A stretch of DNA of 64,000 bases, taken from contig MOWL01000002.1 of the NCBI GenBank assembly GCA_002110485.1, positions 434,001 to 498,000 on the forward strand. The letters run 5' to 3'. The translations under genes were made by a program, and so were the position numbers. Position 1 is the first letter of the stretch. Each line of letters starts with the position of its first letter. Under the pieces are notes generated by a model that worked only from the letters and a program-made list of their open reading frames with translations, ran no database searches and was not told the DNA's origin. Positions 23,014 through 35,777 of the stretch are shown piece by piece. The DNA comes from Emergomyces orientalis. Taxonomy: Eukaryota; Ascomycota; Eurotiomycetes; Onygenales; Ajellomycetaceae.

Positions 23014-25476
23014 TTACATGCCGAAGAAAAAAACACAAACACCAATGGCTAATGTCACGAGCCACTTTCCGCTGAAAGATGTTGCTGCAGCACTACCGGT
23101 GTACCCTGGTGATGGCGGGCCAGTTGGGTAGACCCCTGATCCTGATGGGCCTGGATAAGTAGCATCTGGGCCTGAGGGTCCGACGGGGTAGCTGGGAATT
23201 TGCGTCAAAGTAGTCGAGGACAAAGCTGGTGGTGGTGCAGTTGGCTCAACACCAGGTGAGGTTGTCGTGCCACAACCTGTACCCGGGCAATATGTTGTAG
23301 TATATGTGGTTGTGATCGTGGTATATCCTGTCGGGCAAATTGTCGTGTACGAAGTAGTGATCACTGTGGTGATTGTTGTGGGTGCTGGGCCTGTGGGATA
23401 TGGCGAGACTATGCCTGTGCTCGGTGTGTACGTAGTCGTCATTTTGGTAGGATACACAGTCTCGGTAGGATAGACAGTGTCGGTCGGGTACGCATCAGTT
23501 GGGTAGGCAGTGGGATACACAGTCTCCGTGCCAGTAGGGTGAGCAGTTTCCGTGTCGGTAGGATAGACAGTGTCAGTCGGGTACGCTGTGGGATACTCAT
23601 AAGTCGGGTACGCAGTGGGATACGCAGTCTCAGTGGCGCTCGGAGAGGCAGTCTCTGTGTTGCTAGGATAGGGAGTCTCCGTGTCAGTTGGGTAGACAGT
23701 CTCAGTGCCAGTAGGGTGGGCAGTTTCCGTGTCGGTAGGATAGACAGTGTCAGTCGGGTAAGCAGTCGGATACGCAGTCTCTGTGGCGCTCGGAGAGGCA
23801 GTCTCTGTGTTGCTAGGATAGGGAGTCTCCGTGTCAGTTGGGTAGATAGTCTCAGTGCCAGTAGGGTGGGCGGTTTCCGTGTCGGTAGGATAGACAGTGT
23901 CAGTCGGGTACGCAGTCGGATACGCAGTCTCTGTGGCGCTCGGAGAGGCAGTCTCTGTGTTGCTAGGATAGGGAGTCTCTGTGGCGCTCGGGGAGGCAGT
24001 CTCTGTGTTGCTAGGATAGGGAGTCTCCGTGTCAGTTGGGTAGATAGTCTCAGTGCCAGTAGGGTGGGCGGTTTCCGTGTCGGTAGGATAGACAGTGTCA
24101 GTCGGGTACGCAGTCGGATACGCAGTCTCTGTGGCGCTCGGAGAGGCAGTCTCTGTGTTGCTAGGATAGGGAGTCTCTGTGGCGCTCGGGGAGGCAGTCT
24201 CTGTGTTGCTGGGATAGGGAGTCTCACTAGTGGCAGGGTACGATGAAGTGGTCGCAGGCTTGGTTGAAGTCGAGGTGGTCCATGTGGAAGTACGTTTGGA
24301 ACTCGTTGCTGACGCGGTAGTGCTGGTTTTGGTTGTCGAGACCGGAGGAGAGAGCTCGTACAGAATCTTTTTCATATGATCCGCGTAGCTCAAACCATCA
24401 ATTTGGTTCATTTCGGAGTAAGTTGCCTCCCACAGCATAATACCCCCAAAGTTTTTCGGGTGCTTGGTCATGAATGATTTCGCAAGAGGTTTCACCTCTT
24501 GTGGCGTGAGATAGAAAATTTCATTGAAAGTAGCATTTTTGTGAGCTGACAGGCCAATGTAGAGTCTCGCAGAAGGGTTGGGGCTGAGCTTAATAACTTT
24601 AACCCAGTCATCGAAGGAGAAATCGGATGATCTAGGGTTCGAGACCCAACTTCTCGCGGAACAATAGAAGGTGTTGTAAAACTGGATAAAAATGAAATCA
24701 AAGTACGATGTCATAATTGGTACTGCCAATTGTTTGTCGTCAGGGGGACATTGCGGAGCAGCAGAAATATAATATTTCTTCTTCGGGTCCTCCGTAAAGC
24801 GATATCGTAGCCGATCAACCATTACAGCGTACCCTATCTAGTCAGCTTTAACTTTCAACCTGTGCGTGAACGGCCTTCTTACCGAAGTCCCCATTATGCT
24901 CTATATCAAAATCAAATCCGTTAATAACAGCATCACCAAAAGGACGAGGTTTGTCACCCCAGGCAACCGTCTTGGGACCGAATGCACCCCAAAGGAAATC
25001 GGCAAAATCGCGTGCAGATTTGTTGCTCTCGAGTTTATAGCGGGAGGTGGCACCACCCAATGAAAGCAATATCGTTTTTCCGGCAGCTTGACAAAGAGGA
25101 ATGTCCTCCGCAATCTGGTGACAGTCTTTGTAGAGTTCAGTTGGAACACCATCCTCATTCTCATACACCGCACTTGAGCACTGGTTCCCGAAATTTGACC
25201 CTGGGTAACCCCCTTTGCCTTGGTCTGGGAAGATATGGACGAATGATATCGGGATGATGTCCATCGAAGTTTGCTGACAGAAATGCGCCAAGCGCTGTTG
25301 GTAGGGACCTTGACCCTGGAGTGAAAGTCAACATCAACGAAACACCGTATTTTATAACCAGAACATACATAGTAAACGGCAAGATTTGTCTTGGAGCTCA
25401 AGTCCACAGCGAAAGTTGAAGAAGCTAAGAGAGAGGACACAGCCATTGTGGCTGTCAACAGGCTTTTGATAGCCAT
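23014..25476 (-). CDS. GPI-anchored class III chitinase (GH18) with Thr/Pro tandem repeats
   Basis: Hydrolyses chitin at the cell wall. Three exons, 25476-25369, 25315-24883 and 24833-23014 (2361 nt, 786 aa). Signal peptide (MAIKSLLTATMAVSSLLASSTFA), then the GH18 barrel: NLAVYYGQGPYQQRLAHFC, KTILLSLGGATS, the catalytic loop INGFDFDIEHNGDFG with general acid Glu about 175, FIQFYNTFYC, and GGIMLWEATYSEMN near the end of the barrel. Residues about 380-635 are a Thr/Ser/Pro/Glu/Tyr tandem repeat, probably O-mannosylated, followed by a second Thr-rich block with Cys (TYCPGTGCG). The C-terminus (SAAATSFSGKWLVTLAIG plus a short hydrophobic tail) is a good GPI signal. In the family motif DxxDxDxE the first Asp is Asn here, while the last two Asp and the Glu are kept. 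Related to fungal ChiA1/CTS1-type enzymes used in wall remodelling and cell separation. Confidence 0.93.
23470..24235 (-). repeat. Coding tandem repeat array in the chitinase
   Basis: Nested repeats encode a 16-residue unit TETPYPSNTETASPSA and a 34-residue unit beginning TETAYPTAYPTDTVYP. Higher-order copies are spaced 198 bp (23801 and 23999) and 150 bp (23651 and 23801), the shorter one lacking one 16-residue block. All periods are multiples of three, so length changes keep the frame. Near-identity between copies indicates recent duplication or gene conversion. Confidence 0.92.
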
Positions 25477-28400
25477 TTTGTCAAATAGATATCGGTTATT
25501 AATTTATTATAGAGGTTTGAAGTAAGCTAAGAGCATTAGACAGCAAAGCTCTCGTAAATGAGTGTGACCGTAGAACAACAATTAAAGAGAGGACGCAAAC
25601 AAAACGTTTGCTACTGGCAACGGCAAAGCGCAGAGATATTGAGAAAGGGATGAGGTAAAATCGAAAAACATCGCAAGTTGCTGGGTACCCGAGTTGACTT
25701 ATACGTTGGATCGCTAGGCAGAAAGCCTCACAGGAGAGAACATGGGTAATCTCCAGTAGCGTTGGCTGTCATTGAAGTGGAAGCGACAAACTGTCTCCAA
25801 GATAGGAGTAGTTCCGACCTTCCGGCCACACCACGGGTGATGGATATTGCTAAGCCGAAAGCACAAGCACCAGGTGCACAATTAACCCATGGATAGAATG
25901 GGGATTTTCCAACCCCTGGCATACCGCCAATATGGCAGTTGCAATTATTTTTTCGCCCTCCGCTTAAGAGCTCCATATTAATGGCAGGGTTGTCCATCAG
26001 AATATTGAAAATCATAGGTCAAATGACTCTGAATTGAGCCCCCATGGAAAGTGGAATACATGCTTTGGAGGTCCAAGCAGGGGCTACTCTTAATTTGCCT
26101 CCATCAGAAGCCCCTTGAGACAAACACATTGATGTAGCGCTAAATCAAGCTAGAAACGGCTAGGTTTGTGGGCTCAGAAGCTAAAGTGAAGTGATTTAGG
26201 ACAACCGCAAACAAAGTAGAGCCTCGTTGTGTGCTGCTAGGCATCACCAGGGTTGACAGAGGCTGCAAAGTTGCATGAGGCTCGCAAACAACGGATACAT
26301 ACCAGCCCGCTAAGGGAGAGGATTTTAACAGGCTTTTGGTCAAATGAGAGTAGAGCGATTAGCTTCGGAGAAGTCACGCCAATAAATACCCAGGATTCCC
26401 TGAGATTGCACTGGGACAAAAGGCTGCTAATAATGTGGATAGACTGCGGTCTGGACGTCAGTTTTGATGCGAGATGTTGTGGTGGAGGAATCATGGAAAA
26501 GCCGATGGAAGCGAGTTCGTTGTCGCGATGATACTTTCCGAAAACAGATCTAGCTATTTATGTATTAGGTGTAATTTACCTTGCCCAACACTACCAACAA
26601 GACTAGGCCATATCTAACCTAATGTATATTTAAACCTGTATCGCGAAGTATCGCAGGGCTTTGGCAGAACCCTAATTGCCAGCGCTAAAAATCGAAGACT
26701 TCGATCTCGCAACCCAGCTGGCGTTTGTATTTTTGTGCCTGGCAAAATGCACAGGGAACAACATGTGATTCGATTCGGGGCCGCGCCGAGAACCCTTGTA
26801 TGTATCAAAAACACGCCCGAATTTCTTCTAGTATTTTCCTTTCCACAAAAGTTTGTTGCTTCTCGTCGGAGCATACCCCAATCTCTCCGGAACTACCAAG
26901 TTCATGGATGGTTTAAATTAAAGTAGCTTGGAAGAAACCCAATCCATTTTTATGTCTACCATATTCACTGCCTCGACGCTACCAGAAAGTGCCCCGCTGG
27001 CAGGATGAGAAGGAGCTTCGGGGTCTTGGATGGGTTTAATCCCGTGTCGGTTGGGCTGGTGAGTGCAGGAATTTTGACCGACACTCCATGCAGGAACAGT
27101 CAAGAGTGGGCTTTCAAAATGTCAGAAGTTGAGGCTCAGGCTCCCCTCAATTTCCACAACTTTATCTTCCCTGCAAAATGGCGTCAAAGTTTTCTGTTAG
27201 CGCGCCTGCTGCTGCCTCCTTGGCTATTATTACCATCCAGTTACAACCCACTGAGTGATCATTTTCCAAGCCAAGAAGCAGGATCAGTGTGTGGATTGAG
27301 CAAACCCAGCGAGTCATAATTATTTGGAAAATCCAGGCGCATGGAGGGTGGCATCATTCCTGACCATTTATGCTCCCAACCAAAAAATGGCTAGCACGGA
27401 CAGTCGGGATTCGCATCCAAAGTTCGCCCCTCAACACGAAGAAGCACAAGCAATGTGAACGTTTTTGGCGGTTTGAACTTTGGAGGTTGATTTAAAGATC
27501 TGATCGACGCAATGTTTACTCGAAATGGAGGCCTGGTGGGTGGCCAGCGCTCTCAGACCCATCAAGATTCCAACCCGAAGTCGACCTTTTCCTGAGTTAT
27601 GAAAGAATTCGGAACCCATCATAATGCTTATTGCAAACAATATTATTTCAAATATACCTGCAGCAGACCCGAATCCTGGCGGTTTTCGTCACCACTCGAT
27701 TTCCTCAGGGGTTTTGTGCGATGGCTCTCCGCGGTCAGCCTCAGCAGAACGGCTAAAACCCCTTTAAAAAGCCCCCGACTTCAACCCCTCCAACAGCAAG
27801 AAGCCAAGCCTCTTCTCGTTCCTCTGAGATGCCATCCTGTGCGCTAAACCAAGGCACAGCGACACCATTGGTTCTTGATCGGAATCAAGAAGCCCACATC
27901 TGGAGATTCCAACATCGTGACATCCGCTGCCACCCAAGACCCCACCCTTTTCAGCCATACCCAGGTTGTGTGCAAATGAGCTGACATTTCAGCATACCGG
28001 CTGTCAATGCCTTCTCGAAATTCGGGACCACGCTTTTTAATGTAGCAGTTATATTATCTTTTAAAGACCATTGCTACGACTACTACACTCCCCTTCTACC
28101 TTTACTGTAAAATCCATTGATAATTACATCTGAAATATTTTCTGATACATGCGATAGTAGGAGGAGTCATCGGAGGGAAAAAGGGAAAGGATTTCTGGGT
28201 GTCTGAGAGATAGAATGGTTATAAATTGGAATGATAACTTGATAATCGCACCCTCTAACTTACATGCTCTCCATTACGTATTATAGGGAAGGGAGAAGAA
28301 ACGAAGAAGTAGCTGGGGTAATAGGTCTTTAAGAGATGATATTACTATCCAACTGCTAAAAGATCGGATCCAGATACACACCTACGTGTGTCCCCTACCT

Positions 28401-31085
28401 GCTAGATCTTAAGCCTCCCATTTGAATCTCAATCGTTTTTCAAGAGCTATTACTTTCATATATTTTTTGAAAATTTGAATAATACTTCACAGGAAGGAGT
28501 AGGTCGTTTTGTATTGTTTTGAATATACCCAAGTATCCATTAATAAATATTCCTTTCAAAGGTTAGTAGTTTTCAAGAGGTGTCATTCTCAGCGCAGCGA
28601 CATCCCCATTCAAGGTGGAGATGGGGCCCTAAAAGCCATTAACTATTAGGTATGAATCTGTTTGGCCAAGTAGGGAATCCCGGCTCGATTCTTTTGGAAT
28701 GCAAATCTCGGTTATCGCAAACTAGTAGCGATCGATTCGATTCTAGGCCTCCTTGGGCACGCTTGGGTCTGGAGGGGCGCTGGTCCAGAGGGCGACAAAA
28801 ATGAAAATGATGCAAAAATGAAAATTCAACAGACTGGAAACGACCCTCAGAAATTGCACAAAATGATCGATCACTCACTGGGACTTTGGTTACATATCCC
28901 GATTACATATCTGGAGCAACTGCAAGTCCTAATTGACTGTTCTCTTTTTAAATCTCGGATCTTCTATTAATTGAGATCTTCACCATCTGGTTTCAAATAT
29001 TTTAATAGATATTTTTCAATATTGTGCCACCAGATCTTCTCAGTATAGTAATAAATATACTGGCTTTAACCTGAGGAGAACGTGTAGCGCAGGGCACCAA
29101 GGTAGCAGATAATTACTTTGCAGATATCTGAATGAACTGGAGCGTAAGCTAGAATCATAAGAAGAGACGTCAGAGCTTGTCTTCTTAAACACACTCGTTG
29201 GCAACTGTTGTCAGTATCATACAATTTCTATTAATCTACTATAACCTCTTTTTAGCTTGTAGCGTGTGCATATACTGCCGTCCACAGGCCCGCCCATCTT
29301 CAGAATTGAGGTTGAGGACGGCGGATCCGACGAACGAGAAGAAATCCAAGAATATGTTATCGCTACTTCCCAGATAAGAATTGTACTCAGGAGCTCTTGA
29401 AACACCCGTGCCTTAGCAATTTGGAACGTCTTTGATCTGGTGTGCAAAGGATATAATCGGACGAACGTTAATTTTGAAGCCCAAAAAAAAAACATCACAA
29501 CAGGTGATTAACACCTCAGTTGGCCCAAGGGTATAGAGGCAGTTTGAAATGAGAAATACTAACTCATTGCCACTCAACTCGACGGTTATAGTGTTCAACA
29601 TCTTTCGACCTATTCAGCTGAGCCGCGGTCCTACGTATCACCTCTAGCAAGACGATATTTTTTACAACTGTTCAGAGACCTTGAAGAGGCCATCCAACTC
29701 CGGGGAATGAGCTCTGTCGACTGCTCTCAGAATAGCCAAATTATCCATATTATCATTTATGCCATTTGATTTCACAAGTATGGTCATGAGTTGTAAATAA
29801 CTACACTGGCGAGGCCGAAAGCATTTCCGTGTGGGCAGTGACATAGCTCCTCTCTAGTTATATTCCATCCATGGGAGTTTCAGAGGGTGTGTGAATGCGC
29901 GATTTGCTTCTCAATATGGTAGTTACTGTAAACAACTCTCTCCTGAGGAGGCCGCCTGGCCCTTCACAAATGGCAGAAAGACACTTACCACTCCTCCACT
30001 GAAGATAAGTTATAATGTAAGGCCAGAGCCATACATCTTCAGGTCAGATCCTCGGTATGAAGCTACCTAAATGGCTGGTCTAAAAGCAGATAATGACTGT
30101 AACTAACTCTTCAGGAAGGCGGCTCAAACCTCGTATCTCCTGGTTCTACAGAATAAAAAATTCATCTGGGGTGATTCAATAATGGAAACTCATTTGATAA
30201 CGATACCTAGGTAGACAGCGGAGACCTGTATAACAATCATCTCGATTTACATATGTATGGTGACCTCAACAACTGATGAAATTAACAATCGGTCTTGTAT
30301 CTAGTTAGGCACATAGATATATTTACCTGTGCATATAAATCCAGTGCTACCTAGAATTGCCAAAGTGGACCCGATAAATCAAACGCTGATGACTCTGATG
30401 AGACAAGAAGTAATAAATAAAAGTAAACATGACTCGGGATCGAAAATTTCAAATCGGGAGTACGAGGGTCATGCAATATCCGATACTGAACCATTAACTA
30501 CTCAAAAGCTTCTCTCGCTTTAAAATAAAATAACACCGATTTCACCACTCACAGTTGTACCATTTTTGAGGGGTAAAATGCAATTATAGTGTGATATCGG
30601 CCATGGATTCTTGATCGAATGTGTATTTTGCATGATCAGTCCCCGGGCCTCTAGGTTTGACACGAACTAACTGACAAAGCCCAACTCAAACAAACTTTCC
30701 ACGATCAGCCGAGGAATGGGAATTTCTGGAAGGGCACCGCATAGATCGGATCGACCGCGATTGAATCATTCATTCTGGGCCAGGTGCAGGCAGACGATGC
30801 TGACAGGTACAATCATTTGTTACTGTGTACACACTAAATCTAGCCTCGGAAACTGAATTGTTTCAATAGCCAATTATTAACAGCATATATAGACATTCAA
30901 TTCTAAAATTACACATTAAATGTCTATATGCCTATCTATACGTCCCTGTGCAAAGGTGGAAAATGCAACATATAAAACATCATTGGTCCAAAATGGATTT
31001 TTGTTTGAAAATCAAGGTCAAAACACCAAAACTCCCCGCCTCGTTACAAAATTTCCCATTCCCTCATAGAAAACAGCCTGTTGGC
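25477..31085. other. Gene-poor interval of 5.6 kb
   Basis: No gene is supported. The first 100-200 bp to the left are the chitinase promoter and leader, and the last bases are the 3' flank of the rhodopsin-like gene. Frames are short on both strands. From about 28.0 kb rightward the sequence becomes AT-rich with many stops. Three consecutive minus-strand fragments at 29217-29498, 29413-29601 and 29662-29844 could be an eroded gene, but no family is recognisable. Confidence 0.45.
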
Positions 31086-32608
31086 TTAGCTGTTCTTATT
31101 TGGATGGCCCCGTTCGTCAGTGGATCTTTTATGAGGCGGGTCCCATTGATCATAATGGAAACCCCGGGCGTGCCCTGATGCAGGTGCTCGGGGCGGTCGG
31201 GTAACCGCCTGGGTTGACGGGTTGTCGTCAAAACTTTTAAGGTGTTCTCCTCCTTCTACATCTTTGCCATCTTTCGCATCTTCCGATCGGACTGTGATGG
31301 TGACATCCTGTCTGATATGCAAGGAACGCACCGAACCATCGTCATCGCTGCCATTAGTAGTAGGGCTGTTTTGATGTTTACTATTCAAAGCAGACTTTCT
31401 TGTATCAGTTGTTGATCCCAACCGGGTGAATGATTGTAGTTTGTAGTCAATGGTCTGAAGCGCTGCTCGCGACGAGCGTCCGGGTGAAGATAGCACTGTT
31501 CCAAGACGACCTGTTGGGCCTGATCCTCCACTGGACCAATTCCTGAGTGAGGGGAAAATGTCGCGCAATAGAGACCAAGTGAGCGGTAGATTTGTCACGA
31601 GCACTGCGACTGTGGCCTCTCGGAAGTACCAATTCATGTAAACGTAGGAAATCAACGAAGGCACGAGGCAGTATATTTTGGTGAGGAGGGCAGCTACGAT
31701 GACGAATATGCCGAGGCCGAAGATGAAAAGGAGGATGCATTTCTGTTTCAGAGGTAGACGAACAGACATTAGGAGCGGGATGCCGACGAGAAGCATAAAT
31801 ATGTCGCCAGTGATGGATAAGCAGCCATTGACAATTTCGTAATACTGATAGGACGAGCATTGATCTGATTTTATATTATTGTCAGCGGAAGGTCGAACAG
31901 GAGGAGCGGATAGCAAACACGAACAGTTTGGCGTGGGAACCGCCCAATGATCCGTGATCGGGCGACAGATGAGAAAAAGAGCAAGTTCGGTTCCAACGAA
32001 CGATACCCCAGTATATATTGCACAATAGTTAACCAGTTTTCGTTGGCTCAACCCGGTTCTATTTAAATCACGTATTAGCAAGGCCAGCAGTCGAAGGGTC
32101 GTGCTTGAGATCTTTCAACAGCCCATACACAGGTGAGGAAGGGGTTGCCTTACGTGATACGTCCGTATATTGCTAACATGCAAAATTTCAAGGTCCATAT
32201 GGTGAGCACCATCATATGTTCGGAGACGTATACCCATTTGCTACCACTGATACGCGCTGCTTTTGTTTCAGGCGTTAAAGCCAGTACTTCTTCATCGGTT
32301 AACAGGTTGGAGCCTCCGCCAGCGATGACTTGGTTTATTGCAACGCAGAGAATGGTAAACCAAACAGGCACTGTAAGCATGAGGTAGTCGTCTAACTGTA
32401 AACCACTGAATCCAAGTCGCTTTACGCGGGCAATACTATATAATATTAGACTCGTAAACCCCATATTTTACTCGATATGGGGTAGACGTCGTGCATCCTG
32501 GGTAGGTACCACTTACCCCCGAAACACGATAGATAGGATCCCGACGCCATATAGTGCCCATGTCTCAGTCTTGAAGTTCTGAGCAAATTTAGGATCTGAT
32601 AAAGACAT
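31086..32608 (-). CDS. Rhodopsin-domain (Pth11-like) seven-helix integral membrane protein
   Basis: Four exons, 32608-32517, 32435-32154, 32058-31925 and 31864-31086 (1287 nt, 428 aa). The N-terminus has FRGIARVKRLGFSGLQLDDYLML, the helix 1-2 pattern (basic loop, then LDDYLM) of the fungal rhodopsin-domain/Pth11-like family. It is followed by SKWVYVSEHMMVLTIWTLKFCMLAIYGRIT, ALFLICRPITDHW, CSSYQYYEIVNGCLSITGDIFMLL, LKQKCILLFIFGLGIFVIVAALL and a last helix near TVAVLVTNLPLTW. About 180 residues of Ser/Thr/Asp-rich cytosolic tail follow. Cys in the CSSYQ loop fits the family disulfide. The third intron (31865-31924, 60 nt) starts with GTTCGT rather than GTRAGT but has a CTGAC branch site; spliced, it gives the expected family spacing. 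Family members act as putative receptors or sensors. The ligand is unknown. Confidence 0.87.
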
Positions 32609-35600
32609 ATTCGTTGATTGTCTCTGGTTCTTTGGGTTTTCAAACCCTTACAGGTTTGATATACTTTTCGAGAAGGACGGATTTCTCCCACACCAGAGTA
32701 TAATCAACCTTTATTTCGTCCGGAGATGTGAGATCGATGGCGAGACAAGGTAAATTACATAGTATGATATCCATAAAAGTATATGGTAAGCCCCCAAAAA
32801 AATCGGTACAGAGTAACAAAAATATCAACAGTAACGAATGACGGAGGAAAATAAACGGAGTGGAAAATGTGCTAGAGTTGTTGTAACCACGTTCCGGCTT
32901 CGTCACAAGGTGGGAATAGGCAAAAGAAGATAAAAAAGCAGAGGACCAGAGAGAGGATCTAGGTTTATGAATAATCCTAGGTATACCCAGTACCGCGGAT
33001 CAGATGGATCGCTTCTGCTCGGCTTCGTGCTTTGGTTCTTGCTTCAATAACGCTCCTCGTTACTTTGTCCAGAGACAATTAGCCGTTCCGACCATTTGTG
33101 GACAAAATCCCTTTCCTTCAAGTCCGGCTAATCTATCTGGACGTGTGCAGGATAAAGACAAAGTAAACGAGGAAGAGGGGCGACAGCTTTTATTTTTGGG
33201 GCTCCCAAATGCATTGCCACATGGCCTTTTAAACTTGCTGGAGATTTACCAACATGACCTTATGAGCTCCGAATTCACGCTGATCCTAAGCAGATCCAGA
33301 AAGAGGGGCAACTATCACGCCAGGACTCGTTCTCAGAGATAAAAGTGGCTCAAACGGGGGATCGCGAGACGTTCAGTCCTCTAACTGGTTTTTCCGATAG
33401 AAAAGGTGCGAAGCAGATGCTCCACATCTTAGGAGGTGGGCAACTCAAACTCGCCATTTGTCCCTACTAAGATCGATGGACCCGGTTTTCTCGAAAGACA
33501 TGATAGGAGCCGTCATGGGCAAAAGAAGATATGAAGAAAATAGTGATGAAACCCTGGATCCCTGGATTCCTGGAAGTGTCACTTTACAGGAGCGGGATGT
33601 ATGTGTTCGGAGGACAGGGAATGGCAGGGTTGTGATCAATGATTGAAATTAGGATGTTGTGGGCGGAGGCCAAGTGACGGGATTGAAGAATTTGAGCTGC
33701 GATGGAACTTTGTGTGGCTCGACGCAACTCCAAAAGTTTTGAGTTCTGGCTCTCCCACCTGATTTGATGGTTTTGTTCATGCCTCTCCACAAAAAGACTG
33801 GATTGACATGAACAAACCAACTTACAAGTTACACCAAGCCAGGCACCAAAAGAGAACAGCCTTGACACCAAGACTCCAAGAGTTAAACTTGAACCTCGCT
33901 TAAACCTTGAGCCAAGTCGGATAACTAGAACCCGAGAGCAGATGGCGGTTGAATTGTTTGAAGAAGAGCCCAAAATATAGGATGTCCCACATGCCTGGCT
34001 TCAGAGGGTCTCAACCCTCCAGCCCACATGGTTGCGGGGAACAACATTGATATAGAATTTAGCAAGTACTGTTCCGTCAGACTGCCTGGAGAATCTGCGG
34101 GAGACAGATCGACTCTTGTTCAAGATGGGTTGGTGGAGTGCGCTGCGCACAAGCTTGATGGATGGACCAAATCGCGCATGAAAAGATTGAGGTCGATGTA
34201 TTTGTGTGCTGATCCACGTTCTTCGCCCTTGGCTTGCATGGGGGTTACGAGCAGCAAACCATGATGTGGCGCATCTGGTTTCCTCGTTCAGGTGGGCTGC
34301 AACGAGTGGCGATGGTTGAATAAGTGGGGAAGCCAATTCACCTCATAGTTGGTAGGGATGTTGCCCACACAGCTCCGATAAAAATCAAAATTGGGCGGGG
34401 GTACCTCATCCGGATTCCTACCTGAGAGCTTCGAACCTAACTACAGACGCAGAATCCTTGCTCCGGAAGGATTCAGATACTTTGCTCGCGGTGATAAGAT
34501 CCCAACGATGCAAGTCTTCACCAGCATGTGAACTAAAACGGCTCTTTGAAAGCAAGCCTTGACCACGATCTTGTTTGCCATCTAGGCCTTGGTCCCTGCC
34601 TCGTGTTTATTCCTCGCCTTCAGATCTGTCAATTGTGGAGGCATGGGCGAAACTTGGAGCGAATTCGACCCTCAAGCACCGGATATCCACTAGATAGGCC
34701 GACGAACTTTTCGGGGGCTTCACATCGGAGCATAGCGGTAAAAATATATCAATAATGATAAGGTACGAATGCGATGGATGGTGTTTGAGGGGCTGTAACG
34801 CGCGTGTAAAAAATGTATTACTGTACCTCTATTATTTATTTCACCTCCGCGGCTAACAGGGGCATGCGCGGCATAGGCTCAACCCTTGCTTCGACCAGCC
34901 GCTGCCCAGCAAACGCCACACAGCCTTTTGGATGCTACTGTTCAACAAATTCAAAATGAAAAGAGAGGATGAAACCGCGTTCTAACCAATGCGACTGTCT
35001 TAGGAGGGAGTAATCCCTTTAGTATCAGCCCTTGTGCTGCTTTTTCATTATGACGACGGAAATGGATCAAGTTTTGCTGATTCATTCCTTTTTTTTTAAA
35101 AATTTAAAAATTTTTGGGAACTGGCCGATCGATGTGATTTACGGCCATGAGCGGCGGGTAGCTTTGTGAGTGTACAAAGTGTACTCTCAGGAGTTCACTG
35201 ATAATAATAATAATAATAATAATAGCGGAACCTTCCGATCTGACCTGCTCAAAGATTATTTGTAAACCTGGGTTGCCTTCTCCAGGAGAACGACGAATAA
35301 TAATAATAAATAATAGCTGAATTAAGCCATTGACCCGCCATGGCCACCGTGGCCGGGTCTATGTCTCAAAAAGAGTTTTATCCCAGTAATATTCAAGGCT
35401 AAATATGAATAAGAATAAGGATTGAAGAATTTGTTGTATCTCCTTCATATCTTTTTTATCTTTTTGCGGTTACCTGCCAGCAGTGTGCGGTAGATCAAGC
35501 CACAATAATAATTATCGCGGCCGACAAGAGTGAGAACGTTATCTTGAGTAAGCTTTCACCAAGGAGGAGCTACCGTAATCCGAAAAAGAGAAAGCCGCGA

Positions 35601-35670
35601 GAGGGCTCCATTCTTTCGGCTACCATTTTGCCGAACGTTCTGGTTGCTGGACCGCCGACGTCGCTATCCG
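32609..35670. other. Intergenic region left of the copia insertion
   Basis: This 3.06 kb contains the promoter side of the rhodopsin-like gene and the left flank of the retrotransposon. Frames at 33004-33342 (plus), 33584-33973 (minus) and 34001-34336 (minus) have no motif and are not called. Microsatellites of ATA/AAT type lie at 35200-35224 and about 35297-35314, and an A/T run at 35087-35115. Confidence 0.45.
35200..35224. repeat. AAT trinucleotide microsatellite
   Basis: About eight tandem ATA/AAT units; a shorter interrupted array of the same unit lies near 35297-35314. Both are in the left flank of the copia element, about 0.4 kb before its LTR. Confidence 0.9.
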
Positions 35671-35675
35671 GAGAA
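35671..35675. repeat. Left target-site duplication of the copia element (GAGAA)
   Basis: GAGAA directly precedes the 5' LTR and recurs directly after the 3' LTR at 40653-40657. Five bases is the usual duplication length for Ty1/copia integrase. Confidence 0.8.
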
Positions 35676-35777
35676 TGTTAGGTGATACTAGGGCTACCCG
35701 GGTCACATGCCCCACACACACATATATATTTTAGCTAGTTAGGTAGTTCAATATGATAGGCTTGATGCACTCTATGA
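35676..35777 (+). repeat. 5' LTR (102 bp)
   Basis: Begins TGTTAGGTG and ends CTCTATGA. It matches the 3' LTR at every base by eye. It is very short for an LTR and ends in GA instead of the canonical CA. The right boundary is set by the target-site duplication after the 3' copy and by the primer binding site that follows here. Confidence 0.88.

Noticed and set aside
23439..24246. Long open frames of 262 and 235 codons overlapping the chitinase, one on each strand
   Set aside because: They are held open only by the tandem repeat whose period is a multiple of three, and encode Arg/Leu/Ser-rich low-complexity sequence. The chitinase frame has the signal peptide, catalytic domain and GPI signal.
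24628..24650. tRNA T-arm-like GGTTCGAGACCC
   Set aside because: It lies inside the chitinase coding exon and no matching acceptor, D or anticodon arms surround it.
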